Source: an uncultured Pseudothermotoga sp. (GTDB taxonomy: Bacteria > Thermotogota > Thermotogae > Thermotogales > DSM-5069). Taken from it: a DNA stretch of 64,000 nucleotides. The notes beneath the pieces were generated by a model, which worked only from the letters and a program-made list of their open reading frames with translations, did not search any database and had not been told where the DNA came from. The first letter of the stretch is position 1. The number at the start of each line of letters is the position of its first letter. Below are positions 45,775-55,481 of the stretch, piece after piece. The position numbers and the translations under genes are program-made. The stretch is from the NCBI GenBank assembly GCA_937995655.1, contig CALKJI010000005.1:248001-312000 (forward strand). Direction: 5' to 3'.

Positions 45775-46115
45775 TTCTCCTCCTCCTTCTTTTCCTGAGC
45801 TTTTTGTTCATATTCTTCCTTAGTGATGAACTTTCCACCATCAAGACTTACACTTTTCACTTTATACGAAGCACTAAACGAAGCTAACAGGTGAATTTTG
45901 TTTGGGCACTTTGATCCAACGTAAATCTTGTCTATCTTGTATGGTGTAGCTGCATTATCATAATCGTTTATAAAGTCATAACCTATTCTCAAATGACTTC
46001 TGAAGTTTTCACCGCAACGGTCACATTTTAGGTAAACAACTAACAGGTTGCCCTCCTTGTAAAACGGATTATTCTGTAATTCCTGATTGCTCTTTTTCTT
46101 CTTGAAAAACCACAT
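45771..46115 (-). CDS. Small protein of unknown function with a zinc-ribbon-like motif
   Basis: A 114-residue soluble protein with [11 protein letters not shown] (residues about 31-41) and a later single cysteine (GSKCPNKIH), a possible metal site, then a lysine/glutamate-rich tail. The name cannot be given; it looks like a short conserved Thermotogota protein. It overlaps metK by ATGA and follows the M23 peptidase by five bases. Confidence 0.75.
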   Translation of the reverse strand: MWFFKKKKSNQELQNNPFYKEGNLLVVYLKCDRCGENFRSHLRIGYDFINDYDNAATPYKIDKIYVGSKCPNKIHLLASFSASYKVKSVSLDGGKFITKEEYEQKAQEKKEEEK

Positions 46116-46120
46116 GATTT

Positions 46121-47098
46121 CTACCTTCTTTCAAGCACAAATCTCATCACGAATTCTTCGTTCCATACATCGGTACAAACTATCCTGACATTCACTCTTG
46201 AAGGTAATCTTCCAAGTTCAGCAAATTTATTTGTTTTCACGACTGAAGTACCTCTATCTGGGTAGAGTTTGTACCACGCATTGTAGCTATACCCATCCGA
46301 AACAGAGTCAGTGGTATAAACACTCCACACATTGCTGAATTCATCCAATGGTATCTCACCAAGATTAATATCATACACAAGAATTTCATTGAAATACATC
46401 TTTAGACTCTTCAAGCCGATTACATTCTTGTTAATGATTGTTGCAACATTCACTGATATTTTAGGATATGCATCTTTGAATTGGTAAACCCTACCCTCAG
46501 TGTAAGTGTAGCGTTCAGAGTCAATTATCAACGATTTAACAGAGAAAGTGGCATCTTTCGGTTTTGGGAAGCTTATGAAAGAAGCAGGATCATAACACAC
46601 CGATTCGTCGGCACTTCGAATTTCAAAATGACAGTGAGGTTGAGCAGCTTCACCTGTCTGCCCAGAATAACCTATAGGCTCACCAGTCTTGAAAAAGAAA
46701 GTTTTCGAGGGGAAATTGACTACGATTCGTTTTTTCCCGAATTCTGAAGTAACAGAATTGATTATCAAATCAAGCTTGGACGAAAATTTACTCAAATGTG
46801 CATAAAGAGTTCGCAGGCCGTTTTCGTGTTCTAAAACAATGACATTACCATATATGTCATCGTCGTCGATTTCAACTCTGACAAGCCACCCGTCGGCTAC
46901 TGCCAGTATAGGTACGCCGCTTCTCATATTCGTTGAAAGATCGATCCCCATGTGAAAATGAGGACCCCTGTTTCCGGTGCCTCTGAATTCTCCAAAACTT
47001 GAAGTGACCACAGGTGTACCTGCAACAGGTGCAATAAAATTAGCGGCGCTGACCAATACAGTTATGACTGCTGAAAACACAATTAGGTATTTCTTCAC
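46121..47098 (-). CDS. Secreted M23 family peptidase (LytM-like)
   Basis: A 325-residue secreted protein. A signal peptide (KKYLIVFSAVITVLVSAAN) is followed by an M23 domain with zinc ligands in HFHMGIDLST, the later HLSKFSS, and HCHFEIRSAD, then a C-terminal beta-rich domain of about 170 residues of unknown role. M23 enzymes cut peptidoglycan cross-links. GTG 47098 overlaps the hflX stop (GTGA). A long insertion between the first and second motifs is seen. Confidence 0.92.
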   Translation of the reverse strand: MKKYLIVFSAVITVLVSAANFIAPVAGTPVVTSSFGEFRGTGNRGPHFHMGIDLSTNMRSGVPILAVADGWLVRVEIDDDDIYGNVIVLEHENGLRTLYAHLSKFSSKLDLIINSVTSEFGKKRIVVNFPSKTFFFKTGEPIGYSGQTGEAAQPHCHFEIRSADESVCYDPASFISFPKPKDATFSVKSLIIDSERYTYTEGRVYQFKDAYPKISVNVATIINKNVIGLKSLKMYFNEILVYDINLGEIPLDEFSNVWSVYTTDSVSDGYSYNAWYKLYPDRGTSVVKTNKFAELGRLPSRVNVRIVCTDVWNEEFVMRFVLERR

Positions 47099-48351
47099 GA
47101 ACTCATCCCTCCCGTGATTTGCTTCAAACGCTGTAAAACATTGGGACGTGCTTTGATTCTCACCATCACTGTGTTATCACGATATACTTGTTCAGTTATT
47201 GTTATTTTTTCATGCTCTTTGAGTAACAAGGATAAATCTTCCAATTTTAGTGCAAATAAATCTTCGCACTCATTCTTTTCAATTTCTTCGCAAAGACGTT
47301 TCAAAAGTTCTTGAATGCCTATTCCTTTTAGAGCGCTTATGAAGATAGCCTCCGGGTAAGCGTCGGATAAATTTAGCAGTATATAAGATGGTACCCGGTC
47401 AATTTTGTTAAAAACCAAGATTCTTGGGATCGATTGTGCTCCCAGCTCTTCTAAAACAGCTAAAGAAGACCTTAATTTCTCATTGAAGTTTTCATCTGAA
47501 ATATCTACTAAGACTACTATCAAATCTGAAAAGAGTATTTCTTCTAATGTCGACTTGAAAGCTTTTATGAGAGTATGAGGAACATTTCTTATGAAACCCA
47601 CTGTATCCTTGAAGAGCGCCATCCTGCCTGTGGGTAGTTTCACCCTTCTTATCACAGGCGCCAGAGTGCTGAAAAGCTTATCAGCCACGAACAGATCGTC
47701 ACCGCTAAGAGCTCTAATAAGACTCGATTTACCTGCATTGGTGTAACCTACGACGGAAATCATCGGAAGTTCACTTTTTAATCTCAATTTTCTCTGCTGG
47801 GCTCTGTTTTTCTCTATTTGAACCAACTTTTGTCTTAGAGTTCTTATTCTTTCACGTATCCTTCGCCTTTTTTCTTCTATCTCTTGCTCACCGGGTCCTC
47901 GTGTACCTATACCACCTCCAAGTCTTGAAAGCTCTTTGCCTCGACCTACCAACCTAGGTAACTCGTACTGTAAACTTGCAAGTTCTACTTGAAGCTTTCC
48001 TTCTTCAGTTACTGCATGGCGTGCGAAGATATCGATTATTATTTGTGTTCTGTCCTTCACAACCACACCAAGTTGCTTTTCCAAATTTTTAGCCTGCACA
48101 GGGGTTATTTCATCATCGATTACGACAAGAGATACACCATTTAGATTTATAAAATCTTTGAGTTTTTCTATCTTACCAAGTCCAAAATAATATCTTGCAT
48201 CGGGCTCAATTCTCTTTTGAGATATAACTTGTACAACTTTTATATCAAGTGTGTTTAAAAGTTGCTGGAGTTCCTCAACAGATAAATAGTCTTCCCTTAT
48301 TGTTAGGATGATCGCAACATTAGATCTCACTTCTTTATTATTTTGAGACAC
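47095..48351 (-). CDS. hflX: Ribosome-associated GTPase HflX
   Basis: A 418-residue GTPase: N-terminal glycine-rich HflX domain (DRTQIIIDIFARHAVTEEGK, LSRLGGGIGTRGPGEQEIEE), coiled coil, G domain with G1 GYTNAGKSS, G3 DTVGFI and G4 NKID. It splits stalled 70S ribosomes, notably after heat stress. GTG 48351 lies within the hfq 3' end, a 14-base overlap; the miaA-hfq-hflX order is the same as in many proteobacteria. Confidence 0.96.
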   Translation of the reverse strand: MSQNNKEVRSNVAIILTIREDYLSVEELQQLLNTLDIKVVQVISQKRIEPDARYYFGLGKIEKLKDFINLNGVSLVVIDDEITPVQAKNLEKQLGVVVKDRTQIIIDIFARHAVTEEGKLQVELASLQYELPRLVGRGKELSRLGGGIGTRGPGEQEIEEKRRRIRERIRTLRQKLVQIEKNRAQQRKLRLKSELPMISVVGYTNAGKSSLIRALSGDDLFVADKLFSTLAPVIRRVKLPTGRMALFKDTVGFIRNVPHTLIKAFKSTLEEILFSDLIVVLVDISDENFNEKLRSSLAVLEELGAQSIPRILVFNKIDRVPSYILLNLSDAYPEAIFISALKGIGIQELLKRLCEEIEKNECEDLFALKLEDLSLLLKEHEKITITEQVYRDNTVMVRIKARPNVLQRLKQITGGMSS

Positions 48352-48610
48352 TTTCGGTTTGACCTTCCTGTTGCTCTTCTTTCTGCTCAGCTTTCATGAG
48401 CATTACAAAATTAGATGGCATTATTGTGCTTATTGCATGTTTGTAGATCAGGTTCTGCTGATTCTCGTTCTCCAGCAGGATCGTGTAACTGTCGAAGGAA
48501 CGAATGATACCTTTTGTTTGAAAACCATTGACCAAGTAAACTTTCACTTCAATCTTACCTACCCTCAGTGCGTTCAAGAATCTGTCCTGAAGATTGAATT
48601 TTTCCACCAT
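48338..48610 (-). CDS. hfq: RNA chaperone Hfq
   Basis: A 90-residue Sm-like protein from ATG 48610: EKFNLQDRFLNALRVGKIEV with Sm1 (VYLVNGFQTKGIIRSFDSYT, ILLENENQQNLIYKHAIST), and Sm2 with the Y-K-H signature. The acidic tail (QKEEQQEGQTESVS) replaces the longer tails of other phyla. It helps small RNAs pair with messages. GGGGGG seven bases upstream serves as the binding site and overlaps the miaA end. Confidence 0.95.
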   Translation of the reverse strand: MVEKFNLQDRFLNALRVGKIEVKVYLVNGFQTKGIIRSFDSYTILLENENQQNLIYKHAISTIMPSNFVMLMKAEQKEEQQEGQTESVSK

Positions 48611-48611
48611 T

Positions 48612-49541
48612 CTAAAACCCCCCATCAAAGATTAAACCGCGCTGTACTTCTTTCAGCACGATTTCTGATATTGTCTTTGCAATATCTTCTTTCTCAGAAA
48701 GGTTCAAAACTATGGCATCTTTATATCTTCGAAACCAGATCAACTGCCTCCTGGCAAAATGCCTTGTGTTCTTCTTTATTTTTTCAATCATTGATTCATA
48801 ATCTACCTTTCCTTCCATGTACTCTATTACTTCTTGATAGCCAATGGTTTTCATCGAATTGAGCTCTTTTGTATAACCTTTCTTTTTTAAATCCTCAACT
48901 TCATCGATCAGTCCTTCTTCAATCATTTTGTCGACTCTTTTATTAATTCTATCATAAAGTTCCTTTCTGTCTCGATTCAAAATTATCAATGTAAACCTGC
49001 CAGCAGGTGAAATTTCCTTTTGAAGCTCAGAAAACTTTTTTCCTGATTTTAAACAAACCTCGAGTGCTCTGATCGTCCTTTTCAAGTCATTTTGGTGAAT
49101 CTTAGAAGCAGCCTGTGGATCGTACTGTTGTAGCAACCTTCTCAGAGAACCTGCATTTTCTTTTTCAAGTTGCAAAAGATCAGATCGCAATTTTTCATCT
49201 CTCGGGACCCCATCAAAGATCCCTTTGAGCAAAGAATCGATGTACAAACCAGTTCCTCCTACGAAGATGGGGATCTTTCCTTCTTTTATGATCTGACCGG
49301 CTGCACCAATGGCATCTCTCCTGAATTGATAGACGCTGTAGTATTCATCAGGTTCAACTATGTCGATGAGATAATGCTTGACCAGCTTTCTCTGTGCAGG
49401 CGTGGGTTTTGCCGTACCGATATCCATGTATTTATAGATTTGTCTTGAATCAACGGAAACAACCTGCGCACCAACACTTTGGCAAATACTAAGTGCTATC
49501 TCTGTTTTACCGACAGCTGTGGGACCAGCTATTATAATCAT
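48612..49541 (-). CDS. miaA: tRNA dimethylallyltransferase
   Basis: A 309-residue enzyme that prenylates A37 of tRNAs reading UNN codons. P-loop GPTAVGKTEIALS, DSRQIYKYMDIGTAKPT, FVGGTGLYIDSLLKGI and the C-terminal RHFARRQLIWFRR are seen. ATG 49541 overlaps the methyltransferase stop (ATGA); hfq begins one base after its stop. Confidence 0.96.
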   Translation of the reverse strand: MIIIAGPTAVGKTEIALSICQSVGAQVVSVDSRQIYKYMDIGTAKPTPAQRKLVKHYLIDIVEPDEYYSVYQFRRDAIGAAGQIIKEGKIPIFVGGTGLYIDSLLKGIFDGVPRDEKLRSDLLQLEKENAGSLRRLLQQYDPQAASKIHQNDLKRTIRALEVCLKSGKKFSELQKEISPAGRFTLIILNRDRKELYDRINKRVDKMIEEGLIDEVEDLKKKGYTKELNSMKTIGYQEVIEYMEGKVDYESMIEKIKKNTRHFARRQLIWFRRYKDAIVLNLSEKEDIAKTISEIVLKEVQRGLIFDGGF

Positions 49542-50308
49542 CTTTTGTCTATCACTCCGTAAAGTACCTGGCTCCTCTTGCTGCCAAAAATTTTGTCAAC
49601 AGATATTCTTTTGAAGAGGCTATCCTTTGCGTGTGCTTTTAGAACGACCCTCCTTTTTGCAACTCTGACCATGTGATTGACATCATCGATATCTACGGTA
49701 TCGTAAATTGCAAACGGTCTCAATGGATTCATGGAAGATGATTCGAAAACAGGATTTTCAAACATTGGATCACAGTAAACAATGTCATATGATTCTTCAG
49801 GACAAGACCTCAAGAATTCCTTAAAGTCAGCGTGTAATACTTGTATTTTTTTCATTGCTGCATTGATCCAGCTCTCTTTTGCTTTGTGATTTTCTAGTCC
49901 GTCTCTTACAACGACAAAGATTGGTGTTGAGCCTTCGATACCTACTACCCGTCCCGAGTCTAGAAAGGCAGCCATCAGAATCGCCTCGGTGCCAAGGCCA
50001 AGGGTTGTGTCCAGTATAACCTCATCACCACTCAGCTGTAAACAATCTATCAGATGGTCTTTCAGACCCTTTTGTATGTTTTTCATTCTAACCTTTGCCA
50101 TGGATGGATGAAAGAAGAACTCTAAATGTTCAGATTTGACAACGATTCTATCTTTTTCGATAACGTAACAATATTCTCCATGGGTTTCCTTTGAGATATT
50201 CGGATGATTCCTTCGTATCAAGTATGGCAGTTTCAATTCATCTGCGAGCTTCTTTGCCTTTTCTACTTGTGCTTCGGTAGGGTCGTGTGAAGTAGTCACA
50301 AATATCAC
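49538..50308 (-). CDS. SAM-dependent methyltransferase, RsmJ-like
   Basis: A 256-residue methyltransferase with an N-terminal small domain and a Rossmann core: VILDTTLGLGTEAILMA (motif I region), VVGIEGSTPIFVVV, and the catalytic-type YDIVYCDPMFENP (NPPY-like DPMF). DPMF with the preceding layout resembles the 16S rRNA guanine-N2 methyltransferase RsmJ. Target assignment is tentative. Start GTG 50308 overlaps the FtsB-like gene stop (GTGA). Confidence 0.8.
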   Translation of the reverse strand: MIFVTTSHDPTEAQVEKAKKLADELKLPYLIRRNHPNISKETHGEYCYVIEKDRIVVKSEHLEFFFHPSMAKVRMKNIQKGLKDHLIDCLQLSGDEVILDTTLGLGTEAILMAAFLDSGRVVGIEGSTPIFVVVRDGLENHKAKESWINAAMKKIQVLHADFKEFLRSCPEESYDIVYCDPMFENPVFESSSMNPLRPFAIYDTVDIDDVNHMVRVAKRRVVLKAHAKDSLFKRISVDKIFGSKRSQVLYGVIDKR

Positions 50309-50568
50309 TTTGTGCCATTCGCCCCCTTCATGTTATTAACACTTTCCTCTATTTCTTGGAGCTTTACCAGTAGATCTGCATACAACGATCTGAGTCTTTC
50401 GTTCTTAATGAGACATTGCTGATATCTTATGTATGAAATTGCAAATATGAAAGATAAAAAACACAAGACAATGGATATAACGATCTTGAGTATAAAAGTT
50501 CTGGATTTTTTTCTAGCTTTGATCGATTTCATTTTCCAATTGATACTCAGACAAACCACCCGCTTCAC
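50305..50568 (-). CDS. Small membrane coiled-coil protein, FtsB/DivIC-like
   Basis: An 87-residue protein: a basic N-terminus (KARKKSR), one membrane helix (LKIVISIVLCFLSFIFAISY) and a coiled coil (LRSLYADLLVKLQEIEES). This is the plan of FtsB/DivIC septum proteins, but sequence alone is weak. The start is uncertain: GTG 50568 overlaps the preceding stop, while an in-frame ATG (MKSIKARK) lies 11 codons later. Confidence 0.6.
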   Translation of the reverse strand: MKRVVCLSINWKMKSIKARKKSRTFILKIVISIVLCFLSFIFAISYIRYQQCLIKNERLRSLYADLLVKLQEIEESVNNMKGANGTK

Positions 50569-52811
50569 TTCAAACCCGTGCGCGCTACTCCGCGTATGAA
50601 ATATTTCTGAGTAAACAAGAACAATATTACTATAGGAAAAATGGAAAAGGTGGCAGCGGCCATTAATTGATTGTACACAGTTCCTACATCTGTGCTGAAA
50701 GTCTGAAGTCCTACAGGCAAAGTTCTAAATCTGTCTTTGTTGGTTACTATCAAAACCCACAAGAATGCGTTCCAGCTTCCCACAAATTTAAGAAGTGCGC
50801 ATGTTATTATTGTGGGTTTTGAAAGTGGTGCAACAATAGTCCACAGATATCTGAAATGGGAGCAGCCATCTATCAAAGCCGCGTCTTTCAGTTCAGAGGG
50901 GAGCGTCAAGAAGTGCTGTCGCATCAAGAAAATCGCGAATACACTCACAATCCAAGGTATAATCAAAGCGTAGTAGGTGTCGATCCAACCCAATCTTGAT
51001 ATGGTTATGAAATTCGGCACCAGTAAAACCTCTCCAGGAATCATCATTGTGCCCAAAAATACTGCAAAGATCAGGTTTTTTCCAGGAAATCGCATTATGG
51101 CAAAAGCGTAGGCAGCCATAGCGGCAAAAATAACCTCCAGAACTGTAGTGACTATAGATACAAAAGCAGTATTCACATAGTAAATACCAAAGGGTGCACT
51201 TTTCCAAGCCATCACGTAGTTGTGGAAGATATTTGCAAAAACTTCTCTCATATTATATTCAACACGAACAGCGTAATTTTCGTCCTCAAGGTAAACGGGG
51301 TGAACATTATTCAACTCTATTTCAATGTTCTGATTTCTGTTGAGTCTGATGTTTTTTACAAAATCAGGTGCCAGAATAATCTTCATGGCCGACTGACTTT
51401 GATTATAGATCCTTCGCAGTTCTGAAACAGCTTGAATGTTATCATAAACTTGTGTTAAAAGCTGCCAGAATAACTCTATGTTGCTTATGACCTGTGAAAG
51501 ATTTTCAAGCTTTTCCAAGCTTATCTGAAAGGCTTGACTTATAAGGGCTGATTCTTGAAGTTTGCGAATCATCATATCGAAGGATTCAAACTGTGAGAGA
51601 TTCTCAACACCTATGTATTTCAACGCGCCGGACAATGTGGACAGCGGTTGCTTCAATTGCTGAATATATGTTCTTAAGTTTTCCACATGCATAGCCTCAA
51701 AATCTTTATAGAGCTGTTCATCCAAGATTTTGTCAACTCTCTCGGGCAGGGAAATAGTAGAACGGGCGAGTTGATCCTTGATTATGCGATTTATTCTTTC
51801 AGGAGAATTCATCTTAGCAAGCTGGTCTGAAATGATCTTGTCCCTTTCTGAGCTGGTCAAGAATTTAAAAACGATCTTGCTGGTCTGTGGTTTTTGAATT
51901 TGAACTGATCTAAAGAACTGGACAACAAAGTCATAGGTATCGAGTACATCCAATAGGTTTTGAAGTGGCTGAACAATTCTATTTTCGTACAACTGTATTA
52001 CCGAATTGTTCTTCAATTCCTGGTTCAGCGAGTCTGTTGAAACCTGCTCGATACAGTTTTTGATATCTTTTCTGAGGACCTCTATTTCTGCTTTTTGTAA
52101 CAACGCAACTGTACCCTTTTTAAAGATTGTCACCTTTGACAATGTGTCGTTCAGTGACTTTTTTGCCTTAGATATGAAGGAAAGATAGAAATCTCTCTGA
52201 CTTTCTACAATTCTGTTTGCATATCTTTCAAATACTTCCAGCTGACTCAAAGAATTGCTCATTATTTGTTCGGCTTGGGATATATAATTTCTGCGATCCA
52301 GGAGTGCCAACTGACCGTGTTGATAAAGTACAAAAAAGTTTGAAAAGAACTCTTCGGCATTCTGAGATGATTTTGCCAGACCCAATACTTGTTTGTTTTG
52401 AGTGAAATTATTCAACTGTTCAACGAATTTGGCAAAACTTTCCCCATCGAGTTCTCCTTGAAGATAAGCAAATCCTTCGGGCAAATAAATTGTTAACGTT
52501 CCACGGTAAATAGGATCACCATCTATTAGGAGCGAAAGAAGATTAACCGTCTCTTGAGAGTCTCTAAGTGTTAGAGCTTCTCTCAAGGTCAACCCTCTCC
52601 AATCGATTCCACCAGCTGAACTTCTAGAAACTCTGATCTTCACATTCCAAGATCTTGAGAAATTTTTGGAACCCCATTGAGGTGGCCACCTTTCGACTTC
52701 GCTTCTTGCTTTGAAAGAAGTTGAAACCATCCATGCAAAAGGTAATAGCATCAATATGGCACCACAAGAAACCAACAGATAAATCAATGTGAGAAAAAGA
52801 AATTTCTTCAT
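50565..52811 (-). CDS. Sugar-type ABC permease (MalG family) with a large coiled-coil insertion
   Basis: A 748-residue protein; typical MalG-type permeases have about 280. The first membrane segment (FLTLIYLLVSCGAILMLLPF) and the end from about residue 538 (five segments, with the EAA coupling loop SELKDAALIDGCSHFRYLWT) are normal. Between them lies an insertion of about 500 residues, which by topology is outside the cell and is rich in helical and coiled-coil stretches (SQAEQIMSNSLSQLEVFERY, ALISQAFQISLEKLENLSQV). Start ATG 52811 follows GAGGTGAAAG. It pairs with the MalF-type gene before it; no binding protein or ATPase is adjacent. Long MalG-like inserts may be known in Thermotoga. Confidence 0.85.
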   Translation of the reverse strand: MKKFLFLTLIYLLVSCGAILMLLPFAWMVSTSFKARSEVERWPPQWGSKNFSRSWNVKIRVSRSSAGGIDWRGLTLREALTLRDSQETVNLLSLLIDGDPIYRGTLTIYLPEGFAYLQGELDGESFAKFVEQLNNFTQNKQVLGLAKSSQNAEEFFSNFFVLYQHGQLALLDRRNYISQAEQIMSNSLSQLEVFERYANRIVESQRDFYLSFISKAKKSLNDTLSKVTIFKKGTVALLQKAEIEVLRKDIKNCIEQVSTDSLNQELKNNSVIQLYENRIVQPLQNLLDVLDTYDFVVQFFRSVQIQKPQTSKIVFKFLTSSERDKIISDQLAKMNSPERINRIIKDQLARSTISLPERVDKILDEQLYKDFEAMHVENLRTYIQQLKQPLSTLSGALKYIGVENLSQFESFDMMIRKLQESALISQAFQISLEKLENLSQVISNIELFWQLLTQVYDNIQAVSELRRIYNQSQSAMKIILAPDFVKNIRLNRNQNIEIELNNVHPVYLEDENYAVRVEYNMREVFANIFHNYVMAWKSAPFGIYYVNTAFVSIVTTVLEVIFAAMAAYAFAIMRFPGKNLIFAVFLGTMMIPGEVLLVPNFITISRLGWIDTYYALIIPWIVSVFAIFLMRQHFLTLPSELKDAALIDGCSHFRYLWTIVAPLSKPTIITCALLKFVGSWNAFLWVLIVTNKDRFRTLPVGLQTFSTDVGTVYNQLMAAATFSIFPIVILFLFTQKYFIRGVARTGLK

Positions 52812-52821
52812 GTCTTTCACC

Positions 52822-54069
52822 TCAAGAAACATATTCCACAGTCTTGCGACTGAGCCAGAACTGTAGGCCGGTGAAAATCAATATGATTGCAAACAGTACG
52901 TAAGCTGCTGCACATGCTAATCCCATTCTTTGTTGAACATAAAATCTGTCAAAAACATAATAGACCATCGTCATCCCACTGTTGTTATAAGGACCTGGAA
53001 GGCCACTATACAGAACATATATCTCAGTAAAAACTTTGAAAGAACTTATTAGAGAGACAATTAACAGGAAAAACGTGGTTGGTGAAAGCAATGGCCAGGT
53101 TATGTGAATGAATCTGTCCCAAGTTGTCGCACCATCAACTTGTGCGGCTTCATAGTAAGATTTATCTATATTTTGAAGTCCAGCAAGCAGTATCACTGCA
53201 TCATATCCCACTGTTTTCCAGATCGAAACGATGGCTATAGTGGGAATAGTCCAGCGTTCATCTTTTAACCATGCTATTTTGTTGATCTTTAGAAATGAAA
53301 GTAGATAATTGAGTAGGCCGTATGCATCATCGAAGATCCATCGCCAGACGAGAGATATAGCAACAACAGAGGTCACAAATGGAATGAAGTATGCTGTTCT
53401 GAAAAACGCCCTTAACTTTATGTTACTGTTGAGGAGTAAAGCTATAACCAGGGCAAGGGCAATAGTTGTTGGAACGCTGAGAATGACATAGTAAAGGGTA
53501 TTATAAATAGCCTTTATGAACAAGTTCTTGTCTCGGCTTTCGAGAAAGAAATCTACAACTGTATATATTCTGTTGTCAAAAAAGATCCACAAAATTATCA
53601 GAATAATTGTAGAAAAAAATATGCTCACACCGTGTTTTGATAAGACTTGGTTGTTTCTCAATATAAGGTAAACCAAGGCTAGTAGAAAGAATGCTAACGC
53701 CAGAGAAATCACAAGATTATCTGCAAACCAAATGGAAAAAGCCGAACCTAGGAACACAAAAATAGAAAGATAACGTTTTCTCCTAATACTGTAGACTGAT
53801 ACAAAAATTGAAAAACATACCAAGACAACGATCAATGTTTCAAGCAAAGAAGATACAAAACTATGTGATGGTGGACTGTGAAATCGAAAGATTTCCGCAT
53901 AATTCTCAAAGCCTGCAAAGACTGGGTTTTTCATATTCTTGAAATCCCATCTGAAAAAACTGAGTACAAATGAGAAACCAACAGGCCAAAATACAAAGGT
54001 CCCAAGTATTAGAAAGGAAGGCACTAAAAAAATATATGCAATAAGGGCCTCTCTTACCTTCCTTTTCAT
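52822..54069 (-). CDS. Sugar-type ABC permease (MalF family) with extra membrane segments
   Basis: A 415-residue permease. The beginning (EALIAYIFLVPSFLILGTFV, FENYAEIF) and the end with EAA loop (YYEAAQVDGATTWDRFIHIT, WPLLSP) are normal for MalF/UgpA. Between residues about 65 and 170 an additional block of four or so hydrophobic segments is inserted (LETLIVVLVCFSIFVSVYSI, SIFFSTIILIILWIFF). The insertion explains the length over the usual 290-310. It starts at ATG 54069 behind GAGGGGTG, 13 bases after hslU. Substrate unknown. Confidence 0.87.
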   Translation of the reverse strand: MKRKVREALIAYIFLVPSFLILGTFVFWPVGFSFVLSFFRWDFKNMKNPVFAGFENYAEIFRFHSPPSHSFVSSLLETLIVVLVCFSIFVSVYSIRRKRYLSIFVFLGSAFSIWFADNLVISLALAFFLLALVYLILRNNQVLSKHGVSIFFSTIILIILWIFFDNRIYTVVDFFLESRDKNLFIKAIYNTLYYVILSVPTTIALALVIALLLNSNIKLRAFFRTAYFIPFVTSVVAISLVWRWIFDDAYGLLNYLLSFLKINKIAWLKDERWTIPTIAIVSIWKTVGYDAVILLAGLQNIDKSYYEAAQVDGATTWDRFIHITWPLLSPTTFFLLIVSLISSFKVFTEIYVLYSGLPGPYNNSGMTMVYYVFDRFYVQQRMGLACAAAYVLFAIILIFTGLQFWLSRKTVEYVS

Positions 54070-54082
54070 CTTGTGACACCCC

Positions 54083-55474
54083 TCAGAGGATGTAAGAACT
54101 CAAATCCTCATCTGCAATTATGTTGGCAAGCTTTTCTTTCACATACTTGGCATCTATGACTATTCTTTTTTCTGGCAATTCGGGCGCTTCATATGCAACA
54201 TCCTCGAGAATCTTTTCGACTACGGTATAGAGTCTTCGAGCTCCTATATTCTCAAGCCTCTGATTTAAATCGTATGCTACGCCTGCGATCTGTTCTACTC
54301 CTTCTTGAGTAAAGATCAATTCAACGCCTTCCGTTGACAGCAAAGCTTGGTATTGTTTTGTTATGGCGTTTTCTGGCTCTGTGAGAATTCTGACGAAGTC
54401 CTCACGTGTAAGAGAGTTCAACTCAACCCTTATGGGGAAACGGCCTTGAAGTTCCGGTATGAGATCAGAGGGTTTGCTCATGTGGAAAGCACCAGAGCCG
54501 ATGAAAAGGATATAATCAGTCTTCACCGGTCCATACTTTGTCATTATCGTTGTACCTTCAACGATTGGGAGTAAATCTCTTTGAACGCCCTGTCTGGAGA
54601 CATCAGGTCCAGCGCCAGCAGATTTGGTTGCAATTTTGTCCAGCTCATCTATGAAGATAATTCCGCGATTTTGTGCCCTGTCGAGTGCTTCTTGAGTTGT
54701 TTTGTCCATGTCTATCAATTTTTCTGCCTCTATCGGCAGTAAAACTTTTCGGGCTTCTGATACTGTCATTCGTTTCTTCTGCTTAGTTTTGGGCATGAGA
54801 TTGCTCAACATGTTACCAAGGTCAATTCCAAGGTCTTCCAACTCTCCCTGACCCAAGACTCCCATAAATGGTGAAGCTTCTTTTTCTATCTCTATTTCTA
54901 TTATTTCATCTTCCAGTTCACCATTTCGAAGTTTTTGACGCATCTCTTCACGTTTCTGCTTTAGATTTTTTCTCTCTTCAGGTGAAGGTTGCTGTTGCTG
55001 AGGACCTCCAAATATTCCCATTAGACTTATGCCTTGCGATTTTCTCGTCTCAGGGACCAGAGCGTCGAGTATCCTTTCTTCAACCATCAGTTCTGCCTTT
55101 TCTTTGACCTGTTCTATTCGTTCTTTTTTCACCATATTTACACTTATCTCTATCAAATCTCGTATCATCGAATCAACATTTTTACCGACATATCCTACTT
55201 CTGTGAAGCGTGTCGCTTCGACTTTCAAGAAAGGTGATCCTGAAAGTTGTGCCAATCTTCGTGCGATCTCTGTTTTACCAACACCAGTTGGCCCTATCAT
55301 GAGAATATTTTTTGGTAGGACTTCCTTCTGCCATTTTTCAGGCAATTTCTGCCTGCGTATCCTGTTTCTGATTGCTATTGCAACTGCCTTTTTTGCTTGC
55401 TGCTGCCCTATTATGTATCTATCCAGTTCCTTGACGATCTGTTTGGGTGTTAATTCGTCAAAGTTCACTTTCAT
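54083..55474 (-). CDS. hslU: HslU ATPase subunit of the HslVU protease
   Basis: A 463-residue AAA+ unfoldase: FDELTPKQIVKELDRYIIGQ at the start, Walker [19 protein letters not shown], pore loop GYVGKNVD, the intermediate domain (residues about 110-240), Walker B IIFIDELDKI and the C-terminal EDLSSYIL that contacts HslV. I use ATG 55474; a GTG directly before it is too near the GAGGAG. It lies four bases or so after hslV. Confidence 0.96.
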   Translation of the reverse strand: MKVNFDELTPKQIVKELDRYIIGQQQAKKAVAIAIRNRIRRQKLPEKWQKEVLPKNILMIGPTGVGKTEIARRLAQLSGSPFLKVEATRFTEVGYVGKNVDSMIRDLIEISVNMVKKERIEQVKEKAELMVEERILDALVPETRKSQGISLMGIFGGPQQQQPSPEERKNLKQKREEMRQKLRNGELEDEIIEIEIEKEASPFMGVLGQGELEDLGIDLGNMLSNLMPKTKQKKRMTVSEARKVLLPIEAEKLIDMDKTTQEALDRAQNRGIIFIDELDKIATKSAGAGPDVSRQGVQRDLLPIVEGTTIMTKYGPVKTDYILFIGSGAFHMSKPSDLIPELQGRFPIRVELNSLTREDFVRILTEPENAITKQYQALLSTEGVELIFTQEGVEQIAGVAYDLNQRLENIGARRLYTVVEKILEDVAYEAPELPEKRIVIDAKYVKEKLANIIADEDLSSYIL

Positions 55475-55481
55475 CACTCCT

